DNA of 64,000 bases. Source: Lichenicola sp964247725 (GTDB lineage Bacteria; Pseudomonadota; Alphaproteobacteria; Acetobacterales; Acetobacteraceae). The stretch lies in assembly GCA_964247725.1 (NCBI GenBank), contig CAXTVM010000007.1, positions 1-64,000 on the forward strand, in the 5' to 3' direction. Both the position numbers and the translations under genes were made by a program. The notes under the pieces were generated by a model. It was not told the origin of the DNA and did no database searches. It saw only the letters and a list, made by a program, of their open reading frames with translations. Shown in pieces: positions 8,492-16,788 of this stretch (positions are counted from its first letter, which is position 1; every line of letters begins with the position of its first letter).

Positions 8492-9583
8492 TCAGTGCAG
8501 CGTGGGACCGGCCATCTTGCGCAGGCTGATCGTGCCCACGCCCCAGCCGAAACCGGTGCCGTTGATCATGACCACGGCGCCGACCGGGACCGAGCGATCG
8601 ACCAGCACCGCGGCGAGGTCGAGCAGGTTGTTCGGCTTGCCGGTATAGCCGAGCAGCGGCTTGTAGCTGCGGATCGAAACGCCCGGATAGTGCAGCTCCA
8701 GCGCCTCGTCCTCGGTCTTGTTGAGCAGATGCGCGCCGTTGCGATAGGCGACGATCACGTCCGGGACGCCGAGGCGGCGGCGGGTGCGCTCGAACAGGGT
8801 GGACCATGTTTCGGTCACCGCGAACGGCTCTGGCCGAAACATGGTGTCCACGTCCAGCAGCTCGGCCAGCGGCGCACTGCCGGCGCCCGGCAGGCCGATC
8901 AGCACGGCGGCAGCGCCATGGGTGGGATCGACCTGCGGTGCGTCGGCCAGCCCGTGCAGCAGGCCCATCTTGCCGAACGCGGCCAGCGCGTCGAACGAGC
9001 GCATGTTGCCCGCCGCGATCACCGCGGCACCCTCGGGTGCGCGTCCGTTCGCCACCGCGCGCCAGGCGTCCTCGAGTGCGCACAGCCCGCTCAGCGACAT
9101 CGCGCGGACCGGATAGCCGCCGCCATGCGCGTCGAGACGCTTCGAGGCGTGGTATAGCGGGTTGGTCGACAGCAGCCGCATCATGTTGAGCGGGTTGCTG
9201 TGGTTGCGGATCTCGCCGATGTGCTCCAGCAGCGCCTCGCACGTGGTGTGATGGCGCATCAGCGCGAACAGAGCGGTGAAGCTGTGCTCGGCGCTGTCGC
9301 TGCCGGTATAGACGTGCATCGCTTCGCGCAGCGACGTGAGGTCGCGACCGCCGAGCGCGTCGGCGATGGCGTTCAGTGTCCCGGTCGCGAGCGGCCCCAG
9401 AGTCGACCGATCCTCGCGGTCGATCGTCGACAACGCCGCCTTGCTGAGGCTGATGGAGGGCGAGGCATAGACGTTGGCCCGGATCGGTTCGACCGGCTCC
9501 GCATTGACCAGCTCCGCGAGCTGCCGAGTCCCCAGGCAGCGTTCGGCGCTGATGCCGACATGGTTTATGAAGACGCGGGACAT
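8492..9583 (-). CDS. Degenerate ketosynthase-like protein (possible chain-length factor)
   Basis: A 363-residue thiolase-fold protein, shorter than a normal ketosynthase. Aligned by eye, the nucleophile motif reads AMSLSGLCAL (161-170), placing Ser163 where the catalytic Cys should be. The second active-site His is Tyr313 in LLGYTGKP, where active enzymes have GHT. A final NGTGFGWG motif near 341-348 matches the glycine-rich end of ketosynthases. It is therefore probably non-condensing and acts as a partner of the active ketosynthase, as chain-length factors do in type II polyketide systems. This is inference; known factors usually carry Gln rather than Ser at this position. Confidence 0.72.
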   Translation of the reverse strand: MSRVFINHVGISAERCLGTRQLAELVNAEPVEPIRANVYASPSISLSKAALSTIDREDRSTLGPLATGTLNAIADALGGRDLTSLREAMHVYTGSDSAEHSFTALFALMRHHTTCEALLEHIGEIRNHSNPLNMMRLLSTNPLYHASKRLDAHGGGYPVRAMSLSGLCALEDAWRAVANGRAPEGAAVIAAGNMRSFDALAAFGKMGLLHGLADAPQVDPTHGAAAVLIGLPGAGSAPLAELLDVDTMFRPEPFAVTETWSTLFERTRRRLGVPDVIVAYRNGAHLLNKTEDEALELHYPGVSIRSYKPLLGYTGKPNNLLDLAAVLVDRSVPVGAVVMINGTGFGWGVGTISLRKMAGPTLH

Positions 9584-9607
9584 GGGCTCACCCTCCTCCA
9601 GTCGGTT

Positions 9608-9976
9608 TCAGATCGCCTGCAGGCGGCGCTCGATGAACGCGATCGAGAACATCGCGTAGAGATCGGCCGCGGTCGGCTCGCCGGTGATCGGCGTGTCGTC
9701 GCCGAACAGCGTCTGCAGCTGCGCCCGGCCGGTCTCGGTCCAGGTGCCGGCGGTAAAGCAGGTGCGGTCGGCCAGCATCGCGTTGACCGGCCACAGGTCG
9801 TCCGGCGTGAAGTCCTTCGCCGTGGCGCTGCGCAGCTCGAAGGCGAAATCGACGAAGTCGAGCGACGACATGCCGTATTCGCTGAACAGCGAGCGGGTGG
9901 TGTCGAGCGTGCTCGGATCGTCGAGATACATGACGCTGCCGACGATGTCCGAGATCTGGGTGGTGGTGATGGTCAT
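9608..9976 (-). CDS. Acyl carrier protein
   Basis: A 122-residue protein, somewhat longer than a free ACP (about 80). Residues 34-43 read YGMSSLDFVD, matching the carrier-protein motif G-x-D-S-L-x, with Ser38 as the expected phosphopantetheine site. The preceding Asp of the classic DSL is replaced by Ser37. The C-terminal 50 residues, after the carrier domain, form an extra segment with no obvious motif. The gene lies between the ketoreductase and the degenerate ketosynthase with gaps of 24-32 bases, and the PPTase at 1106-1783 is its likely activator. Confidence 0.77.
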   Translation of the reverse strand: MTITTTQISDIVGSVMYLDDPSTLDTTRSLFSEYGMSSLDFVDFAFELRSATAKDFTPDDLWPVNAMLADRTCFTAGTWTETGRAQLQTLFGDDTPITGEPTAADLYAMFSIAFIERRLQAI

Positions 9977-10008
9977 GGCGTGTCTCCTTGGATGAGAAAG
10001 ATGCGGTC

Positions 10009-10761
10009 TCAGAAAGTGGTTTCACCGTTTCCGAGCACCATCGTTGTGCCGGTCGACTTGATGCGGCCCTCGATGAACCCGACGATGGGATCGGCGACGT
10101 CGTCGGGCATCAGGATTTCGCGCATGGGCAGCGCGCGGATCAGTTCATTGTCTTTTCCTTTCGAGAACTTGCGGAACATCGGTGTATCCACGTATCCGGG
10201 CGCCACGCAGAGCGTCCGGATCCGGAATCTTGCGACCTCGAGCGCCAGGCTCGCGGTGTAGCGTTCGAGTGCGATCTTGGAGCCGCCATAGATGGCGTTG
10301 CCGATGCTGGCCTTGCGTCCGGCGACCGACGTCACGTTGACGATCGTGCCGCGTCGCTGCGGCGCCATCAGGGCGGCCATCTCGCTCGAGATCGTGGCGG
10401 GTGCGAGATAGTTGATCATCGTCGTGCGGTGGAGGCGCGCCGAGACGCCGCCGAGCGACAACCCTTCCTCGAGTACGCCGGCACAGCTCACCAGCGTGTC
10501 GGGCGCCTGGTCGGCCGCCAGAGTGCGGACGAAGCCGGCCACCGCGTCGGGGCACGACAGGTCGACGCGGTGCGCGGTAACCTGGGTGTCGAACGCGCCG
10601 CAGAGCGCACGCGCCGCATCGTCGTTGCTGTTGTAGCTGAACGAGATGCGGTAGCCGCTGATCGCGAGCCGCCGCAGCACCGCCTCACCGATCCCTGAGG
10701 TTCCGCCGATGATCACGGCGTGCGGTGCGTTGCTCGTCGTGGTTGGTCTGGTCGTCTGCAT
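10009..10761 (-). CDS. SDR-family 3-oxoacyl-ACP reductase (FabG-like)
   Basis: A 250-residue short-chain dehydrogenase with the nucleotide-binding GGTSGIG (19-25), catalytic Ser145 in NVTSVAG and Tyr158/Lys162 in YGGSK. It would reduce 3-ketoacyl-ACP with NADPH. The ATG at 10761 is preceded by AGGAG at good spacing, so I prefer it to the upstream in-frame ATG. It is the first gene of a ten-gene minus-strand operon ending near 2306. The operon promoter should lie in 10762-10880. Confidence 0.85.
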   Translation of the reverse strand: MQTTRPTTTSNAPHAVIIGGTSGIGEAVLRRLAISGYRISFSYNSNDDAARALCGAFDTQVTAHRVDLSCPDAVAGFVRTLAADQAPDTLVSCAGVLEEGLSLGGVSARLHRTTMINYLAPATISSEMAALMAPQRRGTIVNVTSVAGRKASIGNAIYGGSKIALERYTASLALEVARFRIRTLCVAPGYVDTPMFRKFSKGKDNELIRALPMREILMPDDVADPIVGFIEGRIKSTGTTMVLGNGETTF

Positions 10762-10879
10762 CGCCTGCTCCTGAAGTGGCCGTTTGGCGGTCGGCAGAGA
10801 CAACTGAGCGCAACGGGAACGCCGCCGCATCCTGGGGAAAACCCGGGGATGTTGAGGTCGGGGGATTGGGAGCTACAGG

Positions 10880-11097
10880 CTAGTCGGCACCCCCGGCGAT
10901 ACCGTCCTCGACGATCCGCGCCACGAGCCGGTGCTTGCCGAGCTCGACGAGCTGAAGGTGCCGATCTATGCGCATCGGGCACGCCGCTGCCGCAGGTGCA
11001 GTCGGTCCATTACGCGGGCCTGGGGACGGTCGTGAGTGCCAGGCTGTCGGCATTCGGATGGGGCTGGCACAACGAAGTCGGGGTCCACGTCATCCGC
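10880..11097 (+). pseudogene. Truncated duplicate of the adjacent amidohydrolase gene
   Basis: These 218 bases align almost base for base with 11707-11925 of the intact amidohydrolase gene downstream, with roughly ten to fifteen substitutions. One base is missing near 10976 (CATC-GGGC instead of CATCCGGGC), which breaks the frame. Similarity starts at CT(A/G)GTCGGCAC and stops after CATCCGC. The fragment has no start codon of its own and cannot make a working enzyme. It is a direct repeat and so a substrate for recombination with the parent gene. Two amidohydrolase paralogues once present in tandem, followed by deletion, would also explain it. Confidence 0.85.
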
Positions 11098-11244
11098 TGC
11101 GGAGACTACGATCGTTTCCGTGCACCCGGATCGATCGCGGGCGATCCGATCAGGCGCAAGAGGCCGTCGCATCGCGTCGGTCCTGCCGCGCTGCTACGAT
11201 TGCGCTGGCGATCACGATCGAGCCACCGAATGATGGAGCGCGCA

Positions 11245-12294
11245 ATGAAGATCATTTGTATCGAGGAACACGTCATCGATCCCGACATCGTGCGGGCCAG
11301 CATGCCGGCGATGTCGCAGCGTGCCGGCTACATGAAGGATTGCGGCTATGCGCCGGGTGGGGGCACGAGCTTCGAAGGGCCGCCGGCTTCCTTCGGAGAC
11401 GACCGCCCCTATCCCCGGTTCAAGACCGGAACCGATCTGGCGCTTGAGAGCGGTGCGGCACGCATCGCCGAGATGGATCGCCATGGCATCGACATGCACG
11501 TCCTGTCCTACAGCAACGCGCCGCAGCTCGCCCCTGACGATCAGGCCGTAGGATTGACCCGAGCCGCCAACGATCGGCTCGCCCAGATGATGGAGGCCTA
11601 TCCGACGCGGTTCAGCGGGTTCTGCGCCCTGCCGTGGCAGCACCCGCAGGAGGCGGCAGACGAGCTGGACCGCGCCGTCAACGAACTTGGCTTCCGCGGA
11701 ACGCTGCTGGTCGGCACGCCCGGGGATACGTTCCTCGACGATCCGCGCCACGAGCCGTTACTCGCCAAGCTCGACGAGCTGAAGGTGCCGATCTATGTGC
11801 ATCCGGGCCCGCCGTTGCCGCAGGTGCAGTCGGTCTATTACGCGGGCCTGGGGACGGTCGTGAGTGCCAGGCTGTCGGCATTCGGATGGGGCTGGCACAA
11901 CGAGGCCGGGGTCCACGTCATTCGCATGATGCTCTCGGGCCTGTTCGACAGGTTCCCGAACCTGCAGGTCATCAGCGGCCACTGGGGCGAAATGGTGCCG
12001 TTCTATCTCCAGCGCATGGACGACATGATGCCGACGGAGGTGACCGGCCTGTCGCGGACGATCACCGACACCTACAAGGCGCACGTGTCGGTGACGCCGA
12101 GCGGGATGCTGAACCTGCCGCACTTCGAGTTCACCCATAAGGTGCTCGGCGCCGACCGCATCATCTATTCGGTCGACTACCCCTATCTGAGCAACACGGG
12201 GGCACGCGACTTTCTGGAGACCCTGTCGATCGACCAGGCGGAGCGAGAGAAGATCGCCCACGGCAATGCGGAGGGGTTGCTGTTCCGCAGGTGA
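11245..12294 (+). CDS. Amidohydrolase-2 family decarboxylase (resorcylate/ACMSD-like)
   Basis: A 349-residue protein of the metal-dependent amidohydrolase-2 family that includes gamma-resorcylate, 2,3-dihydroxybenzoate and aminocarboxymuconate-semialdehyde decarboxylases. It begins MKIICIEEHV, the EEH metal-binding start typical of the resorcylate group. It carries IYVHPGPP (about 178-185), SGHWGEM (about 241-247) and YSVDYPY, whose Asp is the expected catalytic metal ligand. The ATG at 11245 follows GGAG; the longer frame upstream crosses the degraded duplicate. It probably decarboxylates a hydroxylated aromatic acid, in keeping with the nearby flavin monooxygenase and AAHS transporter. The exact substrate is unknown. 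Confidence 0.82.
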   Translation: MKIICIEEHVIDPDIVRASMPAMSQRAGYMKDCGYAPGGGTSFEGPPASFGDDRPYPRFKTGTDLALESGAARIAEMDRHGIDMHVLSYSNAPQLAPDDQAVGLTRAANDRLAQMMEAYPTRFSGFCALPWQHPQEAADELDRAVNELGFRGTLLVGTPGDTFLDDPRHEPLLAKLDELKVPIYVHPGPPLPQVQSVYYAGLGTVVSARLSAFGWGWHNEAGVHVIRMMLSGLFDRFPNLQVISGHWGEMVPFYLQRMDDMMPTEVTGLSRTITDTYKAHVSVTPSGMLNLPHFEFTHKVLGADRIIYSVDYPYLSNTGARDFLETLSIDQAEREKIAHGNAEGLLFRR

Positions 12295-12329
12295 GCCAGC
12301 CGACCGACCATGGCTCATGGAACGAAGAA

Positions 12330-12361
12330 GCCTCCAGGCCGCGCTACGGCAGCCTGGAGGC
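12330..12361. terminator. Bidirectional hairpin terminator between convergent genes
   Basis: A perfect 10-bp inverted repeat, GCCTCCAGGC (12330-12339) and GCCTGGAGGC (12352-12361), flanks a 12-base loop. It lies 35 bases after the decarboxylase stop and 25 bases after the stop of the convergent monooxygenase gene, so it could serve both. AAGAAG precedes the stem on the plus strand, giving CTTCTTC on the other, but there is no long U tract. Confidence 0.7.
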
Positions 12362-12386
12362 GTAGTCGGTGTGGGCTGGTTAGGCG

Positions 12387-13694
12387 TCAGACGATGGGCG
12401 TCACGCCCTCGTTGATGCCGACCAGCGCGCGGCCATAGACCTCGGCGGCGATGTCGGGGCCGACGACCGCGTGGCGGCTCGCGGTCTCGCAATCGCGCCA
12501 GATGCGCTGGAGCGGGTTGAAGTCTGCGAACGACGAGGCGCCGTGCGACGACATCAGGACGTCGATCGCCTCGCGTGCCATCGTCACCGTGTGGCCGACA
12601 TCCATGCGGATCCGGGCGCGCTCAAGGTAGGTGAACTCACGCGCGTCGCGTGCCGCCTCGTCGATCAGGTCCGCCGCCCGGTAGGCGAACAGGTGCGCCG
12701 TGTCGACCAGGGTCGCCGCCTTGGCCATGTTGAGCTGGAAGCTCGGCGAGTCCATCTGCCGCGTGTAGAACGTGTAGGCGATGCGACGCTTCGGCGCCAT
12801 CTCGAGCACGTACTCGAGAGCGCGCGAGCAGAGGCCCAGCTGCGGGCCGGCAAGGATCAGCGCCGCGACGGGGACGAAGCTCGCGCGATACAGCGCCTCG
12901 TCGTTGTAGGGGGTCGGAGTCTCGCCGGCGAGCACGCCGGGGATCGAGATCAGACGGTGCTCGGGAACGAACACGTCCTCGGCGACCGTGGTGTTGCTGC
13001 CCGATCCCCTCATCCCGGCGGTGAACCAGGTCTCCTCGATGGTCAGGTCGGACATCGGCATGAACGCCAACGCCTCCTCGATCTTGTTGCCGTCGGCATC
13101 GACGACCGGGATGCCCAGCATGGCCCAGTCGGCATGCAGGCATCCGCTGGACCACGGCCACCGGCCGGTCACGACGTAGCCGCCATCGACCTTCCTGCTG
13201 GTCGAGCTCGCGTTGAACACGCCGGCGATCCGCGCGTCCGGATTGGCGCCCCAGATGTCCTCCTGGGTCTTGGCCGAGGCCAGGCCGGTGAAGAACGAGC
13301 ACACGTTCATGAGCGACGTGACCCAGGCGCTCGAGCCGCAGCCCTTGGCGACCTCGCGGGCGACCTCGATCTTGGTGCGGATGTCGGTCTCCAGGCCGCC
13401 GAAGCGGCGTGGCACCATGATCTTGAAGACGCCAGCGGCGCGCAGCGCCTCGATGTTCTCCTCGCCGACGCGACGCGCTTCCTCGGTCGCGGGCGCGTTG
13501 CGCTCGAGCATCGGCTGCAGCGCGCGGATGCGATCCAGCAGCTCGATGCGGAGAGCGGACGGGGACAGCGCGGCCAGGTCGCTCACGTCCACGGCGCCGA
13601 TCTGCGTGATCGGCCGCAGGAGCCTTGGCTGCTGCGCCTCGATTGACCGGGTCGCCTCCGGTATCGCCTTCAGTCTCTCGACAACGTTGTCCAT
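12387..13694 (-). CDS. Acyl-CoA-dehydrogenase-fold flavin monooxygenase
   Basis: A 435-residue protein of the acyl-CoA dehydrogenase fold. Sequence features (RIAGVFNASSTSRKVDGGYVV, GMRGSGSNT, WSSGCLHADW) match two-component FMN/FAD-dependent aromatic hydroxylases such as HsaA or HpaC2-type oxygenases rather than true dehydrogenases; no catalytic Glu of a dehydrogenase is identified. It would hydroxylate an aromatic substrate using reduced flavin from a separate reductase, which is not in the window. A TetR regulator is 85 bases upstream on the same strand and the decarboxylase gene converges from the other side. An aromatic-degradation role is inferred from this setting. Confidence 0.78.
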   Translation of the reverse strand: MDNVVERLKAIPEATRSIEAQQPRLLRPITQIGAVDVSDLAALSPSALRIELLDRIRALQPMLERNAPATEEARRVGEENIEALRAAGVFKIMVPRRFGGLETDIRTKIEVAREVAKGCGSSAWVTSLMNVCSFFTGLASAKTQEDIWGANPDARIAGVFNASSTSRKVDGGYVVTGRWPWSSGCLHADWAMLGIPVVDADGNKIEEALAFMPMSDLTIEETWFTAGMRGSGSNTTVAEDVFVPEHRLISIPGVLAGETPTPYNDEALYRASFVPVAALILAGPQLGLCSRALEYVLEMAPKRRIAYTFYTRQMDSPSFQLNMAKAATLVDTAHLFAYRAADLIDEAARDAREFTYLERARIRMDVGHTVTMAREAIDVLMSSHGASSFADFNPLQRIWRDCETASRHAVVGPDIAAEVYGRALVGINEGVTPIV

Positions 13695-13779
13695 GGACCT
13701 TCTCCCTGCTGTCGTGGGCGCCCTTCAGGGCCGCCGTTATTGAATCAGGTCGTAACGTTTCCGCAATCGCCGTCCACGC

Positions 13780-14547
13780 CTACGCCTTGGTCGAAAGCTC
13801 GCCTGCAGGGCGGAGCGCGCGCTCGCGCCACCATGCAAGCCTGCCGGGCGCATACTCGAGCAGGTGCGCCTGCGTCGATCCGATCGCGTCGTGCGCGAGA
13901 TCGCCGTCCACGCCGAGACCCAGCAGGACCATCCGCGCCAGCTCGGCGATCTGGCACGCTCCCACCTCGCTCCCGGCCACCCTGCAGATACCGCCCAGGG
14001 TCGTGCCGATCACGAAATTCGCGGCAAGTTCGACGGACTCGAACCTGTAGAAGCCAGCCGCGCGCCCGTTCTCCAGATCGACCATCAGGTTCGCGAGCAG
14101 CTCGGGATCGCGGAACAGATGGTCGGTCCTCGACACGAACCGGGCCCAGACCGGATCGAACGCCGCCCGCCACTGGAACAGCTGGAAGCCGGCGGCGGTC
14201 CGGTGCACCGGGTCCGGAAGGGTATCGTAGACGGGCATGAGCCCGATCGTCATCTCGTCGGCGAGATGGCGTCCGATCGCATCCAGCGCCTCCTCGAGGG
14301 AGGCGAAGTGTTTGTAGAAGCTGCCGCGGGATACGGCGGCCGCCTTGATCACGTCGTCGATCACGACGCTGACACCCGTCTGCGTCTGCGGCCAGAGCTC
14401 CATGATCGCGGCGACGAGGCGCGCCCTCATCCTTGCGCGCTTGTCGTTGGCCACTCGGGTGCGATGGTTCTCGATCGTCCGGTCGATGGGGGTGGATACG
14501 GGGACCCCGTTCGAGAACACCGGCAGCGTGAGGCCGACGCCGCTCAT
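13780..14547 (-). CDS. TetR-family transcriptional regulator
   Basis: A 255-residue regulator with an N-terminal TetR helix-turn-helix (about 42-90, including DDVIKAAAVSRGSFYKHF) and a variable ligand-binding C-terminal domain. The first 30 residues are unusually long for the family and the true start could be a later codon. It lies directly upstream of the flavin monooxygenase on the same strand and probably controls that gene and the aromatic transporter, sensing an aromatic acid. No convincing operator palindrome is seen in 14548-14717. Confidence 0.85.
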   Translation of the reverse strand: MSGVGLTLPVFSNGVPVSTPIDRTIENHRTRVANDKRARMRARLVAAIMELWPQTQTGVSVVIDDVIKAAAVSRGSFYKHFASLEEALDAIGRHLADEMTIGLMPVYDTLPDPVHRTAAGFQLFQWRAAFDPVWARFVSRTDHLFRDPELLANLMVDLENGRAAGFYRFESVELAANFVIGTTLGGICRVAGSEVGACQIAELARMVLLGLGVDGDLAHDAIGSTQAHLLEYAPGRLAWWRERALRPAGELSTKA

Positions 14548-14717
14548 GCGACCACAGCGCGGTGACGGCAGGATACCTCAACGCCGTTCATGCCGTTGGC
14601 CGCCACGACGCCATGCCCCATGATCGCTTCCTCGGATCAGATCGTCACACTGACAGTTTAGGCATTGTGAAAAAGGCAAGTCAAACCTTTTGGGGATGCT
14701 CCAGGGGGGCGGGGTCG

Positions 14718-15044
14718 TCAGCACAACGTGACGGGCGAGCCTCCGTTGGCCAGGCTGTCGTCGATGATCGTTCCTTCACTCGGCAAGAGGTTTCCAAGCC
14801 AGGCATCCATGAGGCGGGACAGGCGCAGCGCGATCGGGCGGTCGCGATAGAGCAGGTCGGCGTCCGGGGCCGAGAGCAACGCCGTGGCGATGCCGTTCCC
14901 GCCCATCATCGCCAGCGCGCCCGCCCCGGTCCAGCCGGGCGGGAACTGACGGCCGGCCATCGAGGTGCGTCCGGTTCGGGCCAGTGCCTCGAAGAACGCA
15001 GCCGGGCGGGCATGGTGATGCAAGGCGATGAGGCCGTCGGTCAT
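14718..15044 (-). pseudogene. N-terminal remnant of an amidohydrolase gene
   Basis: A 108-residue frame whose first 85 residues resemble the start of aminocarboxymuconate-semialdehyde-decarboxylase-like proteins: IALHHHARPAAFFEAL with the HxH metal motif, followed by GWTGAGALAMMGGNGIATALLS, the family's usual second block. The frame then loses similarity and stops, whereas relatives run to about 320 residues. It is therefore probably a truncated gene left by deletion. It lies between the TetR gene and the AAHS transporter. Confidence 0.6.
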
Positions 15045-15117
15045 GCCTGACTCTCCCGTAGCTTCCGTCTATGGGTGAGATGGGTGCTAGGTATAGGAGC
15101 CCAGTTGGCAGCTGGCC

Positions 15118-16557
15118 TCATGGCAGCTGCCGTCTCCCATCGAGCAGCAGGTTCCCGTCCTCGGACTGCAGGGCCACCGCATCGGCGACCGTGGCCTCTC
15201 CCAACCGGTAGCCGCCCACGCGGCGGTAGCAGAGCACGCCGAGCGCCGACGCGGCGATCACGGCGATCACCAGCGAGGCGGCCGGTGCGATGAACACCTG
15301 GCCGAACGGCACGTGCCGCGACAGCAGCATCCCGCCCGCGACCTGCGCCAGCAGCGCGCCAACGCGACCGAGCGCCTGGCCCCAGCCGGTGGCCATGGAC
15401 CGGATCGGGGTCGGGTAGAGGGTGCCCAGCACCGCGTTGATGCCGAAGTTGTTGCCGGTGACGCAGAAACCGGCGAACGTGATGATGCCGGCGATGGCGA
15501 TTGCCGACAGGTGGGGCAGGCCGATCAGCGCCACCACCGGCACGCCCACGGCGAACAGGATCACGATGGGGACAACGCCGAGCTGATCGATGATGAACAC
15601 CAGCGCCAGGCCGCCGACGATGCCGCCGATCGAGTACATCGTCGTGGTCAACCCGATCCGCTGCGTGCCGGCGCCGATCGAGCGCAGCAGCAGCGGCAGC
15701 CAGCTGAGTATGAAGAAGTTGGTGAACTGGTTCGCCGCGAGCACGATCCAGAGCAGCGGCGTGATGACGCCGAGCCCGTCGGAGAACAGCCGCCGCAGCG
15801 ATCCGCCATGCCCGCCGCTCCGATGCACCGCCACCGCGAACTGCGTGTGCGCGTCGATGGCGAGGTCCGGCCGCAACTGGCGCGCCAGACGGGTGACCTC
15901 GGCCGCCCGGTCGCCGCGGTTCAGCAAGTAGCGGATCGATTCCGGCAGCAGCGGGATGGCGCAGAGGCCGATGGCCAGCGAGAGCAGGCCGCCGACCAGG
16001 AACAGGACCGGCCAGCCATAGATTGGCACCAGTGCTGCGCTCGCCACGCCCGGCAGCGCGAAGCCTGCCGGCACGCCGAAATTGACGATGATGATGAACA
16101 TCCCGCGCAGCCGCTTGGGCGCCACCTCCGCGGTCAGCGCGATGACGTTGGGTATCAGGCCACCCAGGGCGAGACCGGTCAGGAAGCGCAACGCCACCAG
16201 CGGGCCCGGGCTGCGGGCCGCCATCGACAGCAGCGCCAGCATGCCGAACGCCAGCAGCGCCGTCACGATCACCCGCTTGCGGCCGATCTGGTCGCCGAGG
16301 CTGCCCAGCGACGGTGCGCCGATCAGCAGGCCGAACACCCCGGCCAGCTGCAGCGGCACGATGGCATGCGGCGAGATATGCCAGTTTCGCACCAGCTCGG
16401 GCGCCACGACCCCCATTACGGCGATGTTGAAACCGTCCGCGACCACCGACAGGATCGCCAGCGCCAGGAAGATGACGACCGACGCCTGTATGTTCTGACC
16501 ATCGATGAGCTCGTCCAGATCGACGACCGACGAGTGGCTTGCACCAAGGCTGCTCAC
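15118..16557 (-). CDS. MFS transporter, aromatic acid:H+ symporter (AAHS) type
   Basis: A 479-residue, twelve-helix major facilitator protein. The AAHS signatures are VADGFNIAVMG in helix 1 (family DGFD/N), GSLGDQIGRKRV in the 2-3 loop (motif A) and PESIRYLL before the central loop. It would import benzoate-like or hydroxybenzoate-like acids with protons. Its position beside the decarboxylase, monooxygenase and TetR genes fits an aromatic-acid utilisation locus. The substrate is not deducible from sequence alone. Confidence 0.85.
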   Translation of the reverse strand: MSSLGASHSSVVDLDELIDGQNIQASVVIFLALAILSVVADGFNIAVMGVVAPELVRNWHISPHAIVPLQLAGVFGLLIGAPSLGSLGDQIGRKRVIVTALLAFGMLALLSMAARSPGPLVALRFLTGLALGGLIPNVIALTAEVAPKRLRGMFIIIVNFGVPAGFALPGVASAALVPIYGWPVLFLVGGLLSLAIGLCAIPLLPESIRYLLNRGDRAAEVTRLARQLRPDLAIDAHTQFAVAVHRSGGHGGSLRRLFSDGLGVITPLLWIVLAANQFTNFFILSWLPLLLRSIGAGTQRIGLTTTMYSIGGIVGGLALVFIIDQLGVVPIVILFAVGVPVVALIGLPHLSAIAIAGIITFAGFCVTGNNFGINAVLGTLYPTPIRSMATGWGQALGRVGALLAQVAGGMLLSRHVPFGQVFIAPAASLVIAVIAASALGVLCYRRVGGYRLGEATVADAVALQSEDGNLLLDGRRQLP

Positions 16558-16788
16558 GTGACCCCCTTTTGTATATGAACGGCACGGCTATGTGATCGCG
16601 GAACCGTCCCCGAGCTCGGTATAATCTTGCCCGCCCGACCGATATTTGGAAACCCATGCCGCGATCGGGCCCATCGCCCTGTCGCGGGATCGCCGATCGC
16701 ACCTCGATTTGGGTGTCCGGCGTCGGCTCGCCGGACCTGCCGGGCGGGAAGGGGCGGGGCTGGAGTGGCGATCCGACCCCCGCACCCG

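Noticed and set aside
10720..11244. N-terminal extension of the decarboxylase through the duplicated fragment.
   Set aside because: The extension crosses a degraded, frameshifted copy and non-conserved sequence; the family N-terminus (MKIICIEEH) begins at 11245.
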